Source: Sarcocystis neurona (lineage: Eukaryota; Apicomplexa; Conoidasida; Eucoccidiorida; Sarcocystidae). Taken from it: a stretch of DNA of 64,000 bases. The stretch spans positions 5,460,019-5,524,018 of the forward strand of contig KL647289.1 in NCBI GenBank assembly GCA_000727475.1, written 5' to 3'. Below, piece after piece: positions 21,742 to 33,527 of the stretch (within the stretch, counting starts at the first letter, position 1; each line of letters starts with the position of its first letter). Under the pieces are notes generated by a model that worked only from the letters and a program-made list of their open reading frames with translations, had not been told where the DNA came from and did not search any database. The translations under genes and the position numbers were made by a program.

Positions 21742-24700
21742 ATTACTAAGGATGCCTTATCCTTGTATATACATACACATGTATATATTTATGTGTGATT
21801 ACTGAGGATGCGTTCTCCTTTACATGTATATGCTTCACATATATACACGTATATATATGTGTATATATATAAGTACATACACACGTGCATGTAGATACAC
21901 GCGTATACAATTACAAACAGATACACATTCTGGGAATGTGGAAAGATTGGGCTAACCTTGCAAACTCCGAGTCATTTACGTCAGCTACTTCGGGCTTCAG
22001 GTAGACGAGCTGCTTCAATTTGATCGGCTTCCCCGTAATCGGGCACTGCAGCGGTCTGCAACGGAGAGAAAAGGAAAAGTAAAGAGGAAAGCGAAGTAAG
22101 TAAAAAGGCGACCTACAGCTCGAAAACACATTCAACACGATCTTCTCCTGTGTATATACGTCTACATATACCTACATATATGTACAGCTACCTACATCTA
22201 CATATATATACGTGTGTGCATACACATGTATATGTACATGCGTGCATATAATAATACAGACGAGTATGCCCACCTATGCATATACACACATTTTTATCTA
22301 TTTCCATTTACATATACATATGCATATGCATGGACGTGCACCTGGGTAGTACACATACATCTGTATACAAATATATAGAGTGCTACATCTGTCCCTGCCA
22401 CAGATATACACACACATATGTAGGACGCCAGGCACATACGTTATGTACGTGCGTGTTCAAAGAAATTTATTTACATTCGTTCACTTGTCCGTTCATACAT
22501 GTATACGACGGTGTTCAGGTACATCAATATCTTCCGCTCTTTTTCTCTCTCACATATAGATAGGTAGATGTATGAGTTCACGTATGTACATATATATATA
22601 TATCCATATATATATCCATATATATACATATATATATATGTAATAGCTACATGAGACAGCCTGAGTACTCGTGAATACAGGGAGAGAGAGAGACGCATAT
22701 AAACGTCCAAGAGCAACTCACGTGTATAGACGGATGGATGGAGATATCTATTCTAATTATCTCTTCCTGTACGTACATGTATATGTATTACCTCTCACGT
22801 ACATATTTATATATATATATTGTTATTCTACAACTACTACACCACATATGCTCACTTACGCACAAAAACATACGTACATATCTACTGGGTAATCAGAAGA
22901 CTTCCCCTCTGTCTCGTGCGTGACTGCCAAATATCTGCCTTCTATACACATACATATACATATATATACATATATATACATATATATATATATATGGATA
23001 GCTAGATCGATATACGCTCAAGAAGACATAGATATACACTTGTGTATTTTGTGTATGCGAGAAAGCCTACGAAGTCCTCAGCAAATCAAGGAAGGCGAGA
23101 CACATGTACACAGATCGACAGGTGTGCAAACTTGACTTTGCCGCCTAGAAACTCCACAGACAAACTACACACGTAAGCTCTACTACGTAATCATACGCAT
23201 ATATATATACACACATAGATATATATATACATGTGTAGGTGTTAACAAGATAGGCTTCTTCATATCGACACACACACAATCTTGACGTTTGTTAGCTTCG
23301 TATGGGCCCGTCCAGAAGCGTCATCTTCTACAAATACGCAAAACAACGTCGTCGGACGTTTGCGTCTCCCGCCTACGTAGACACGCGTGTCTACACACGT
23401 ACATACGTTTGCGTATGCGTGATTCTCTCTGTCTCGAAGGACGGAAAAATATACACAAAGGGCAATTCGAACTGGCAAAACACTACGGCGAGGACTCTAC
23501 GTTTGCATACATTTACTTATATATATATATGTATAGACCCGGGTCTTCTCCACTAAGAATTCCTCACGTCGACAACATACTACTACATCTCTACATATAT
23601 TCATAAATATACATACACATATATACATATATATATATACATGTATACTTACACATATATATATGTGTATGTTCTCTCCCTCTGTTTATAAATATGTATA
23701 TACTTGGCGTTTCTCGTGTATTTCTACAAGTGAGACACAAGTTTGTATATACGTAAATAAGCGTCAGTGCATGCAGATGCACCGGAGACATACCTGCAGG
23801 CCTACACTCATCCTCCCCGTAAATAATCTTCAGCTTCTCACGCCAAAATTCTGCATGTGCGCATATATCTACCTATCTACCTACTTGTCTACCAATCTGT
23901 ATCTGTATAGCGTCCTCCCACCGACACCAAGACTACCTATCTACCTATTTATCTATCTCTCTCCAGATATATTATCCTCCTACCGACACCAGAACTGTCC
24001 TCTTGTACAAAGAGATATACACGTGGACTTATGCTGCACATATGTGTATGTGTCTATACACATATATATTATATATATACATATAAATACATATATATTT
24101 ACATATATATACACATAAATGTGTATACACGGAGAGAGAGACAGAGACAGGGCGATAAGAGGAGAATGACAGACAATGGACTTCTACTACCTACTTACGT
24201 GTGCGTGTGTGTGTGTGTGTGTGTGTCCGTGTACGTGTATATATATATATATATATGTATATATATGTATTTATATATATATATATATATGGGTAGGAAG
24301 GGAGAGTTAGACAGAGGAAGAGAGAGAGACAGGTGTACACTTGGACTATGTGTATGTGTGTACGCGTGTACATATATATATATATATGTATATGTATATT
24401 TGTATATGTATACATGTATATGCATATATGTATATGTATATATGTATATGTATATATGTATATGTATATATAGGTATAGAGAGAGAGCGAAGGAGAAAGG
24501 GAGAGACAGGTGTACTCTTGGACTTCTACCACGTGTGTGTGTGTGTGTGTGTGTCTGTGTCTGTGTCTGTGTCTGTGTGTGTGTGTGTGCGACATTATAT
24601 ATATGTATGGGTACACAAGTAGATGATTTAAGTGAGACATGTGTATTTGGTGAGGACAGGCCAGAGAGAAGGACGCAGAGAGACAGAGAGAGCGACAGGG

Positions 24701-27700
24701 CGCAAGAAGGCCGGTGCCATCAAGAAAGGCGAGAGTCCGAGCTGCAAGGGGGAGGTCGCAGGAGCACAGCAGCAGCAGCAGCAAAGAAAAGGAGATAAGC
24801 ACTGCACAGAGTCTTGCTCACTTTTGTATGGGTGGCGGCGCTCCGTCGAGAAGTATGTCATCGGTCGGCGCAGCCGAGGGCGTGTTTTGAACGGCCTGCA
24901 GATTAAAGAAGCCGCAGCAGAAACTTCGACGAAGCCCCACCTCACTAGTCGCACTGCAATGCGTCAAGACCAGAAGCCAAGGAGGAAAAGCGAAACAGAA
25001 AAAAACTGCTTCCTGAGACATATACATATACATGTAGATAGGCTACGGTATTTTGTGGTAATCTGCTGCCTAATCAACTTATATAGAGAGAGATAGAGAG
25101 ACATGGATATCTACATATATAGACATACACATATATATATATATATACGTACATACACAAATGTGTAGATACGCTACGGTATTTTGCAGAAATCTGCGGC
25201 TCAACACATGTACATATATATATATATAGACAGATAGACAGGTGGATAGACAGATATGTATACATATATATATATATATATATATATAGGTAGATACGCC
25301 ACAGAATTTTCCAGTATGGACACACTACAATAAAAAACAACGTACACACATATCTACATACATATACATATATATATATATACATGTATATACATATATA
25401 TATATATATACACATATATATAGAGAGAGAGAGTCACAAGTATAGACGCACAACGTTTTACTCGGAACTTCTTACCTACGAAAACGCATGCATCTTCAGG
25501 CTTCCGTATACATATATATGTATGTGTATATATGTGGTAGCGTGTTCACTCACGTCTGCATGTGTTCGTACAGAGAAGTAGGAGGACTACGGAGGTGATA
25601 CAGAGAGGACGACTTACCCAAAAGCTTTTTTTCCGCGCTTCTGCCTTGTCTTCCATAGTATTCAGCGCGTCCTGCAATTGATTAAAACATGCAAAACTAC
25701 ACTAAAGCGCTGCTGCAGCAACACTCTCCACACGCGCTTCCACAGCAGCAGCAATCCCAGCAGCAGCAGCGACACGCGCAGCAGCAGATGGACGAGCAGC
25801 AGCAGATGGACGAGCAGCAGCTGCTGCAGATAGAGAGCAGCAGCAGCAGCAGAGAAACGCACACCAGCAGCAGTAGATAGAGAGCAGCAGCAGCGGCAGA
25901 CACACAAGCAGCAACAACAGCAGACACAGCAGTAACAGGAGCAGATAGACGAGCAGCAACAGTAGCAGATAGACGAGCGGCAGCGCCAGCAGACAGACAC
26001 GCAGCTGCCGCAGAGAAAGAGCGGCAGCAGCAGCTGGCAGGTGAGCACCACAGCAGCAGTAAGACGAGCAGCAACAGAAGCAGATAGACGAGCAGCAGCA
26101 GCAGCAGACACAGAACAGCAGGAGCAGCTCCGGCAGGAGCAACACGGGGAGCAGCTGCAGCGACACGAGCAGCAGCAGCGAAACGGGCAGCAACACCATC
26201 TGCAGCAGTTAGTCAGCAGCAACAGTAGCAAGCGAACAACACTTCTCACAGCAGCAGCAGCAAGAGCTGCGGCAGATGCGCCAGCAGGAGGCGCGCAGCA
26301 GCAGCAGCACGGCCGTCGCCACGCGGAGAAGCAGCAGCATCATCGCCCTCTTGTGAGAAGAAGCAGCAGCAGCAGAGAGAGCGAAAAAAAAAGACGGCGA
26401 TCTGATTTTGAACAAGGAAAGGAACCTTCATACCCGCTTGGGGCCAGGCTCGCCTGCTGCTGCTGCTGCGCTGTTGCTGCCGCGTTTCTGCTTAGATGCG
26501 TAGTAAGAGACGATCTGCTGGTCGGCCTCCAAGAACTTCCTCTGCTCCGTCGTCTCCTCCATCAACTGCTTCATTGCCTCATCCTGCAGCACACAGCAGA
26601 AATAATTTATAGAGGCAAATATACAGCTGTGCCTCAGTACATACGAAAGTTTATATACACATTTTCTTGCACTTCCTCGTAAAACGAAATCCAACGTTTC
26701 CTTCTCCGCATCTCTCGATATACTCTTGCTCCCATACACATATACTTATACACATACGTAATCCTATGGACGTGCGTACGTCTATGCGTACAAAACATAT
26801 ATATACATAAACGGAATGACAGACATATAGACACATATGCACTACACATATATACACATATATGCACATATATGTATAAAGCATATCTTCCTCTCTCTGT
26901 ATACATATATATATATATACATATATATATACACACGCGAACACACAATGACATGTACGCACACGCCTATGCATACATATATACATATATATATATAGCA
27001 CGCCTCTCTCTATATATATACATATATGCACACACACAGTGTGTGTATGCACACACGCGCGCATATATATAGGAGACATCTACGGAGATAAATATATATA
27101 TGTATATGTTTACATGGTTGATAGGCCGTAGCCGTACACGTAGGACTGAGAGAGCAGCAAGACAGAGGAAAATATATACAAATATATAAATTTTCACACA
27201 TTTTCTCCACGGTGACGTCTTCCGTGTTCCCTACTAAAACCTCCATTGCACGTCACGAAAAAGTGGAAATCTTTGTCTTTCTTATGTGTTCACCCATTTC
27301 TAGACACACTGCCGTACACAGACACAGACACACGAGTACTCCACTTAACTCTACGTACATATGCATAAAACGTGTATGTATACAGAGACAACTGTAGACA
27401 CACACATATAAATATACGGGAGAAATGACATTTCTACAGAAATACATATACATACACCTACGGATATACACAGGAGGAAGGACACTCACATGCACATAGA
27501 TATACATATATAGATAGACAGATGGACAAGAAGATGGACACATACACAATAACACACATATATATGTATGTGGGAAAATCGACATTTATATAGCAACACA
27601 CATATATATATACACGGATACGTACGTATACAGGAGGAAGGATGCTCACACGGATATATGTATCTGTACATATGTATATAGTAAGACGGACACATACACA

Positions 27701-30700
27701 GAAATACAGATATATACGTATATGTATATGTGTCTGTGGACGAAGCGAGATTGATATTTACGTGGAACTATATACACACACACACAGGAAAAAGGACCTT
27801 ATACATAAGTATATATGCAAAAACGTGTAGCTTCACAAGTGGACAGAGCGGCACGATCCCGTCCGCAGTAGTTCAAAAACGTGCGTAGATTTGTTCAGGA
27901 GGGACGCGGGAGGTTGCAGCCCACGCCAGCTGCTCCTCACCCCAATCGCCTCCGAGAAAAAGACGGAAGGAGACGATTCATACGACTGCAGTCAACCGTG
28001 ATGCATTGCACAAGCAGGAGGAGGTCTTCTCTTTTTTATACACAAAAATATTAAAGCACTACGTAGACGCGCAGAAGTTACACATATATAGAGAGAGAGA
28101 CAGACAGAGGCACACAGACATATATACATATATATAGATATATACAGATGTATATGGAAATAAATACACAGAGAATACAGAAATGTATTAGTATGCTTAC
28201 CTCCATACGTGTGCATATGTATATGCTCATACACCTGTACACACACTTTCCCAGTATTCAAACGATATATATATATACGACCTATACATATATATATATG
28301 AACACACACGCACAAATAAGTAAAAATATACATGTACATATACATACACACGAATAAGTACACGTACATATATATATATAAACACACACGCACACACATA
28401 GGTATAAATATACATGTACATATACATACATACGAATAAGTACGCATACCTATATACATATATAAAGAAGCAAGAATACATACATACATATACATATATA
28501 TATACAAATAACTATACATTTACGTATATGTATACATACACACGAATAAGTACAAGTACATATGTATATAAAGAGGTATGAATTACATACAAACATATAT
28601 ATATATATACAAATAACTATACACATATGCAGATGTATTGATCTTGCATACGTCGCTGTAGATAAGCACGTGTATGTATCTGTATCTTGCAACTTTTCCT
28701 CTGTAACCGTGTTGGTGATGTGCAGTTGGTGTATGTACACCCGAGAAAGGGCTCACACGTTGTTTTTTTTTCTGGGCGGCGGTCCACTTGACCATCTCTT
28801 CTTTCCGCTTTTCTCTCTGCTGCTCGAAATTGAGAAAAAGGCATTTTTTGCAGAAGACGAGACCATCCGGTGTACAGACGGGAGAAGTTGCCGTGCGGTT
28901 GCAGAGCCAGCAGGCTTCGAACCGTCGCAGCGCCCGGGTGTCCAGCAGCTCTCTTCGAGTTCCGGCATCTGAACAGCAAATGAAGAAAGTTGCGTATAAA
29001 AAAGGGAGTTGTTGCGTTCCAGAGTCCAGCAGAGAGTCACGTGGCCCAACTCATAAAAAACGAACTCTTCACTCTCACCACAAAAAGTGCAGAGATCTAC
29101 ACAGCACTAACTACCAAGTGGGTCACACACATACATATATATATATATATAGATATAGATAGATAGATATATATATATATATACACGCATACACATAGAT
29201 ACATACACACACACATACATACACATACACATACATATACACATACATACATACATACATACATACACATACACACATACATACACACACATACATACAC
29301 ATACATGCATACACATACATACATACATACACATACATGCAGACACATACATACATACATACATACACATACATACATACACATACATATACATACATAC
29401 AAGTACTACGACAGAAAGAGAACGGAGAGGAAAGGGAAAGTGGAAGGTACAGAGAGAGAGACAGACAGGGAGACCGAGTGGCGGCAATACAGACGCGCAC
29501 GTGAATATAAATGTAGGGAAGGACATTCCACACAGATATAGAGGCAGACAGAGAGACAGACACACACAGAGGGAGGGGGCAAACACACATCCATACACAC
29601 ATACATACACAGAGAGACAATACACAGAAAGACACATACACAGAGAGAGACATACACGTAGACATACATACATACGTTACATACATTACATACATACATA
29701 TACATACATACATATACATACCTACAACACATATACATACATACAACACATATACATACATACAACACATATACATACATACATACGTACATACGTACAT
29801 ATACGTGGCCATACAGATAGAGAGGGGGAGAGTCACCGAAGAAAGATTAACCCCCCAGAAAAGATGCTGCAGGTCCAGGGGGTTCCGTGGCCTCGACAGA
29901 GAGACGCATGGCCAGGAAGAGAGAGACGCGGACAGCAAGAGGGAAACGCGCAGCGAACGGGCGAAGAGACGCACAGACACGCGGCCCCCCACGTGTCTAC
30001 GAGCAGCAACGGAAGACGCACCCCGCAGACGTGCAGGTGTATCCACACAAAGAGACGGAGGGCGCGACAGCGGAATAGAGAGCCTCCGGAGATGAGGCAC
30101 GCAGAGACAGATGCACAGAGTTTGCGTGGGGGAGAAACAGTAGACACGTAGACACGGGGGGTAGACACAGAGAGAAATGCAGAAGAGCACAGAGGGTGGG
30201 TGGGGGAGAAAAGTAGACACGTAGACACGGGGGGTAGACACAGAGAGAAATGCAGAAGAGCACAGAGGGTGGGTGGGGGAGAAAAAGTAGACACGGGGTG
30301 AGACACCACAGAGAGACACAGGCACCGAGAAATATGGAAGGAAAGTGCAAGTCGTGAGAGAAGGCCCTCCTGCCCTGGTAGAATATGACATATAATACGT
30401 ATAGGTGTACACGTATTTTATATGCATATATATACTGTAATTCACAGATGGACAACCACAGAACTGAACTGTAGTGTTGCCCGTGAGACATACTTCGACG
30501 GAAAAAAGTCTCCCTGCATCTGCAACACACGACGCAGTTCATCTCTCTTTTGTTCTGTCTCTTTGTGTACAACACATACATACATACATCATATATCAAA
30601 ACATTCTATCGTGCATGCGCGTATAAATAGATATGTACAGACACAGGCGTGTATACACACGAAAGCTTTACTCATACATGGAAATACAACCAGATACACA

Positions 30701-31111
30701 CAAAAGAAATTCCTACAGCCACATACCTACAGGGAGGGACATTCGTCACCTGTATAGACATATATATTGTATGTATACCTTCGTGTACATATATATATAT
30801 ATGTACGTATACATGCAGGAGACAAAATAGAGGTAGATATGCACACAGACACGTGTTTATATATGGAATTTCGAAGAGACGGAAAGAGACGTACGTATAA
30901 GAGAGGAAGAGCAGCACGAACAACTGTTCGTCTGGTGAAGAAGCAAGCGAAGCAGCAAGCACAGAGATATACGGAGAATAGGCGTCTCTCTGCAAGTCAA
31001 CAAGAAGAGAAGAAAATCTGGTACGGAGAAGACGTTACCTTTAACTTTTTTCCGCTCGTGATAGGAGTAAAAGGCCGCTCCTGTTGCGTTTCTGCTGTGC
31101 TTCGTCGGCAT
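17165..31111 (-). CDS. NOSIP homologue, U-box/RING-like E3 ubiquitin ligase family
   Basis: The exons in transcript order are 31111-31039, 28968-28757, 26583-26434, 25671-25618, 24895-24822, 22055-21957, 19855-19774, 19355-19253 and 18735-18694, with candidates at 27985-27941 and 17478-17165. All join in compatible phases. Landmarks match NOSIP from end to end: N-terminal [20 protein letters not shown]; a first half-domain with CWLC, CTPDG and CKKC; a coiled charged segment; [23 protein letters not shown]; a second U-box half ending [10 protein letters not shown]. The nine secure exons give 296 residues, close to the roughly 300 of animal NOSIP. NOSIP proteins are U-box-type E3 ligases also found with spliceosomes; animal NOSIP binds nitric oxide synthase, and no such partner is implied here. 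Introns are large and repeat-filled. The C-terminal end is not fixed. Confidence 0.85.
17479..18693 (-). repeat. TA/TATAC repeat region near the NOSIP 3' end
   Basis: TA and TATATAC arrays (17800-17960, 18590-18690), GA-rich plus-strand sequence near 17740, and AT-rich unique sequence. No additional coding segment was recognised. Confidence 0.5.
18694..18735 (-). CDS. NOSIP exon 9 (GGTGF continuation)
   Basis: The exon completes Gly (G+GA), so the junction reads [18 protein letters not shown], restoring the conserved GGTGF of NOSIP. It is bounded by AAGGACAG and GTAAGT and ends in phase 1, so at least one further short exon is required. Confidence 0.65.
19253..19355 (-). CDS. NOSIP exon 8, second U-box half
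   Basis: The exon reads [20 protein letters not shown] and then [13 protein letters not shown]. This matches ECVEKLIRKDMVDPVTGDKL and RDIIVLQRGGTGF of human NOSIP. Acceptor GGCTGCAG; donor ACAG|GTCTGA in phase 1. Confidence 0.88.
19774..19855 (-). CDS. NOSIP exon 7, second U-box half
   Basis: The exon completes Arg (AG+G) and reads [20 protein letters not shown] then SGDIILQ. This matches RYVCAVTRDSLSNATPCAVL and SGAVVTLE of human NOSIP. It ends in phase 0 before GTAATT. Confidence 0.9.
20125..20288. repeat. 18-bp tandem minisatellite
   Basis: About nine near-perfect copies of GGCATATACATATGTAGA. Because 18 is a multiple of three, forward frames give a repeating six-residue ICRGIY peptide. 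It is intronic and not a gene. There are no spacers, so it is not a CRISPR array. Confidence 0.9.
20993..21682. other. Assembly gap (690 N) with identical flanks
   Basis: The 57 bases left of the gap (20936-20992, starting GACCACCGATATATA) are repeated base for base immediately right of it (21683-21739). This suggests two unmerged copies of the same contig end rather than 690 missing bases. Confidence 0.9.
21957..22055 (-). CDS. NOSIP exon 6, CPxTGKP motif
   Basis: The exon completes a Lys codon (AA+A) and reads [20 protein letters not shown], then [12 protein letters not shown]. This matches TCPMSGKPLRMSDLTPVHF of human NOSIP. The donor AAG|GTTAGC leaves phase 2. Confidence 0.9.
22056..24821 (-). 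repeat. NOSIP intron rich in TA, TATG and GTGT/GAGA arrays
   Basis: No exon was recognised. A unit of about 175-190 bp repeats at 24130-24600 (anchor GAGAGACAGGTGTACNCTTGGAC), each copy with TATATG and GTGTGT tracts. In this section the GTGT repeats face the plus strand, opposite to the other NOSIP introns. Confidence 0.6.
24822..24895 (-). CDS. NOSIP exon 5
   Basis: The exon reads [20 protein letters not shown] and continues to a GTGAGC donor in phase 2. It corresponds to the region after SFW (IPSLTPEA in human NOSIP). The acceptor is ATCTGCAG. Confidence 0.8.
24896..25617 (-). repeat. NOSIP intron with about 128-bp repeat
   Basis: Three copies of a module beginning TGTAGATANGCTACGGTATTTTG lie near 25034, 25163 and 25289, the third diverged. 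They are separated by TA and GATA tracts. No exon was recognised. Confidence 0.6.
25618..25671 (-). CDS. NOSIP exon 4
   Basis: Eighteen codons, [18 protein letters not shown], between CAATTGCAG and GTAAGT, in phase 0. The closing SFW matches the conserved SFW/AFW motif at this point in NOSIP. Confidence 0.85.
25672..26433 (-). repeat. NOSIP intron of CTG (sense strand) repeats
   Basis: The plus strand shows dense CAG runs, so the transcribed sense strand carries CTG runs leading to the exon 4 acceptor. Long frames on both strands here are due to the triplet repeat. No conserved protein was seen. Confidence 0.6.
26434..26583 (-). CDS. NOSIP exon 3, charged helical linker
   Basis: Exactly 50 codons in phase 0 between GTGCTGCAG and GTATGA. 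They read [20 protein letters not shown] and end in an Ala run and GEPGPKR. This corresponds to the charged coiled segment after the first half-domain in NOSIP. Confidence 0.85.
26584..28756 (-). repeat. NOSIP intron, TA/CATA microsatellites
   Basis: Plus-strand ACATATA, ACACAC and TATATAC arrays. A repeat containing ACAGGAGGAAGGAYNCTCACA occurs near 27470 and 27630. A possible 45-nt exon lies at 27941-27985. Confidence 0.6.
27941..27985 (-). CDS. Possible extra NOSIP exon (45 nt)
   Basis: Fifteen codons ([15 protein letters not shown]) between TTGACTGCAG and GTGAGG, keeping phase 0 on both sides. Other NOSIP proteins have no obvious counterpart, and exon 2 joins exon 3 well without it, so it may be optional or a chance match. 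Confidence 0.35.
28757..28968 (-). CDS. NOSIP exon 2, RING/U-box-like half
   Basis: The acceptor GCTGTTCAG and G+AT complete an Asp codon. The exon reads [20 protein letters not shown] then [20 protein letters not shown], matching FDCCCL...VVTPDGYLYEREAI of animal NOSIP and the FCRECI form of plant NOSIP. The two CxxC pairs (CWLC, CKKC) suggest retained metal binding. It ends CGT|GTGAGC in phase 0. There is no ATG in the correct frame, so ATG-based ORF scanning would miss it. Confidence 0.88.
28969..31038 (-). repeat. NOSIP intron 1 with CATACA array and about 74-bp tandem repeat
   Basis: The (ACATAC)n array at 29190-29400 reads TGTATG on the sense strand. GA-rich plus-strand sequence at 29400-30300 is pyrimidine-rich on the sense strand. 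Tandem units of 73-74 bp begin at about 30126, 30200 and 30273 (GTGGGGGAGAAA start). No exon is required by phase. Confidence 0.65.
30126..30300. repeat. 73-74-bp tandem repeat
   Basis: Two full copies and a third partial copy starting GTGGGGGAGAAA. The copies are nearly identical, implying recent expansion. Confidence 0.85.
31039..31111 (-). CDS. NOSIP exon 1 (start codon)
   Basis: ATG at 31111-31109 opens [20 protein letters not shown], matching the MTRHGKNCTAGAVYTYHEKK start of animal NOSIP. The exon holds 24 codons plus one base and ends at GTAACG, in phase 1. Confidence 0.9.
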
Positions 31112-33065
31112 TCTGCCACGTCTCTTCTTCTCCCCGATGCTTTCGCACAACAACTGCCATAAAAAAAGATGTGAAGATAGTGGGAAATGCGTATATATAT
31201 ACACATATATGTACACACGTACACATACGCATCAGCACGCACCAAAACACACACACATACATATACACATATATATATAGGCGTATACACGTGCTTAACT
31301 ACTTGCGGATATACGTATATACATACAAATGAATACCAACGCAAATAAGACGTACAAACATATGTAAATATAGATGCATATATGCGCTTGTATAGACATG
31401 CGTATATAGACAAATATATATACATATATAGATCTGTATTATAGATGTGTACGTAGAAGAATATCAATGCAAATAATACGTACGAATATGTATATGGGCA
31501 CTGGTTTATGTGTCTATGCATACGCTCCTTTGTTTAGAGAGAAGTGTCTATCATATGCATACATGTGTTGTGAGACGAACAACTGCAGCAACGGGTACAC
31601 CGGGCTGACAGCAACCAACGTATTCCCCGCTGTACGTACACCACACGTGTATATACACAAGTGTGCTCCTCTGTCGCCTTTTACTTGTATATGTATACGA
31701 GAGACATATCTGGACGCACAAAAATAGACGTCCACGTAATTGCCAGAATGCACAGACTTACTCACGGATATATATATATATATATGTATGTGTACACAGA
31801 CAGGCGGGAAGATAGATAGAGAGGTATTTTCGTCGGATTAACAAGTCAATGGCAGGTTGCTGTTGCGTTTGTATAGACGTCTATGCTGCATGTGTACATA
31901 AATATATTTGTATATGCACAGACGAGCACTCGTGCCTCCGTGTACAGAGAAAAGGGCACCCCCCTGTGCTGTGTGCAGGCCTGTGGCAAAGCCAGCAAGG
32001 TCAGCAGAGGGAGACGGGCGCAGGAAAATGCACGTCGACGTTTATACGTGTATATGATATAAAGAGGAAGATTCGTATACAGGAAGAAGGAATACACAAG
32101 CAACTGTATAATGGAGAAAAGGAGGAAAACGATAGAGACATTAAGAGGTTGGCAAAGAGGCGGAAGGATGGGCAGGTCCCCCTCGTCGAAAGGGGAACGG
32201 CCTCACGCGGACGTACTTGTGGCACCGCAGCATAGGTGTGTGTACGTGAGTATATGCAAGTAGTTGCATATACACTACCAGACATATACTCATGGGGATA
32301 TGTGTCTGTATACGTATGCGTCAGTACGTTTTTGCGTCCACGAGGGGAGTACGAAAGTGTTCGGCGGGATTCTTCACATATGTGTATATGTGTATGTACA
32401 CGTATACGCATAGGCAGAGTTAAATGGACATGGAGTATTTCTGTAGTGGTAGGCGACAGCAGTCTCGCAGGCAAGTTGAAGGGACGAAACAGGAAACAGC
32501 AAATGACGTTGGGAGGCTCTTGCACCCCCTGCTGCTGCTCTGCTGCTACTGCTGCTCTCTGCTGCTGCTGCTGCTTCTGTTCTGCTGCTGCTGCTGCGGT
32601 CACTGCGGTGGCAGTCCCTGTTGATGCAGTGGTCCTCTGCCACCGGTGGGCTGCCGTTGTTGCGGCGGTGCGCCGTTCCTGTCGAGGCAGGGCGAACTAG
32701 CTCGTGCTGCGGCGTTTCGTAAGGCAGATACTTCCCCTGCCTGCGCTGCTGCTGCTGCTGGTGCGGCTGCTGCTGTCAGTACTGCTGCTGCTGCTGCGAG
32801 TGCTTCTGTTGCTGCTGCTGCAGGCGTTTTAACTGGTGTTGACCTTTGTTCCTCTGTTGCTGATGGTGTGCTGCTGCTTCGGCTGGTGCCCTTGCCGCTG
32901 GGCGTGCTACAGGGAAAGGCGACCGTTCCGCAGCGCCGGTTGACGAGCGCGCAGCAAGGGCATTCCTTCCGTCTTTTACTCTCCGTTGAAGACGCCGGGA
33001 AAAAGTGGCGCCGCAGAGGGAAGCAACGAGGAAGAAGCAAAACAAATTCTACACCAAAGTAAAGC

Positions 33066-33527
33066 ATGCAACGTGTAGCTGGTAGAACAGCAGCGCCTTG
33101 TGCATGCGCCGTTGACACAATAGAGAAGAGGCCGCAGCTGAGCTGGGCAGGCGGCAGACGGCACCAGCAGCAGCAGCAGCAGGAAAGCTGCTGCAGCCAC
33201 GGGCGTGCCAGTAACCGCAGGACACAAATGCGTCCGCAGCAGCTGCGGCAGCACCCGCAGCAGGGCTCGTGGCAGCACCCGCAGCAGGGCTCGTGGCAGC
33301 ACCGGCAGCAACGCCCGATTTGCAGCAGCAGCACGTCAGCAGGACCACGGCGTCAGCATCCGGAGCGCGGTGCAGCGGCAGCGGCAGTTCAGCACCGCAG
33401 CAGCGGGATGCACGGACTGCAGCAGCAGCCCGAGCAGCAGCGGCGAGCGGTGATGTCTGTCTGTCAATTGCTGCGGCAGAATAAACAGAGAATAGCCGCA
33501 GTCACAGCCGGAGCAGGACAGCGATAA
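33066..33527 (+). CDS. Gln-rich open frame with 24-bp repeats, doubtful
   Basis: ATG at 33066 opens 153 codons. They include a Gln run and a short repeat of HPQQGSWQ from CAGCACCCGCAGCAGGGCTCGTGG-like units (about 33250-33305). CAG arrays keep any frame open, and no family is recognisable. It could be an upstream exon of the START-like gene or non-coding. Confidence 0.2.
   Translation: MQRVAGRTAAPCACAVDTIEKRPQLSWAGGRRHQQQQQQESCCSHGRASNRRTQMRPQQLRQHPQQGSWQHPQQGSWQHRQQRPICSSSTSAGPRRQHPERGAAAAAVQHRSSGMHGLQQQPEQQRRAVMSVCQLLRQNKQRIAAVTAGAGQR

Larger units (their letters stand above)
19856..21956 (-). repeat. NOSIP intron with 18-bp minisatellite and gap
   Basis: The intron between exons 6 and 7. 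It includes an 18-bp tandem array, TA arrays near 20615, 20800 and 20945, and the 690-base gap. No exon is needed here by splice phase. Confidence 0.7.

Noticed and set aside
27195..27246. Minus-strand [16 protein letters not shown] as a NOSIP exon
   Set aside because: No counterpart in NOSIP, weak splice sites, and exon 2 joins exon 3 well without it.
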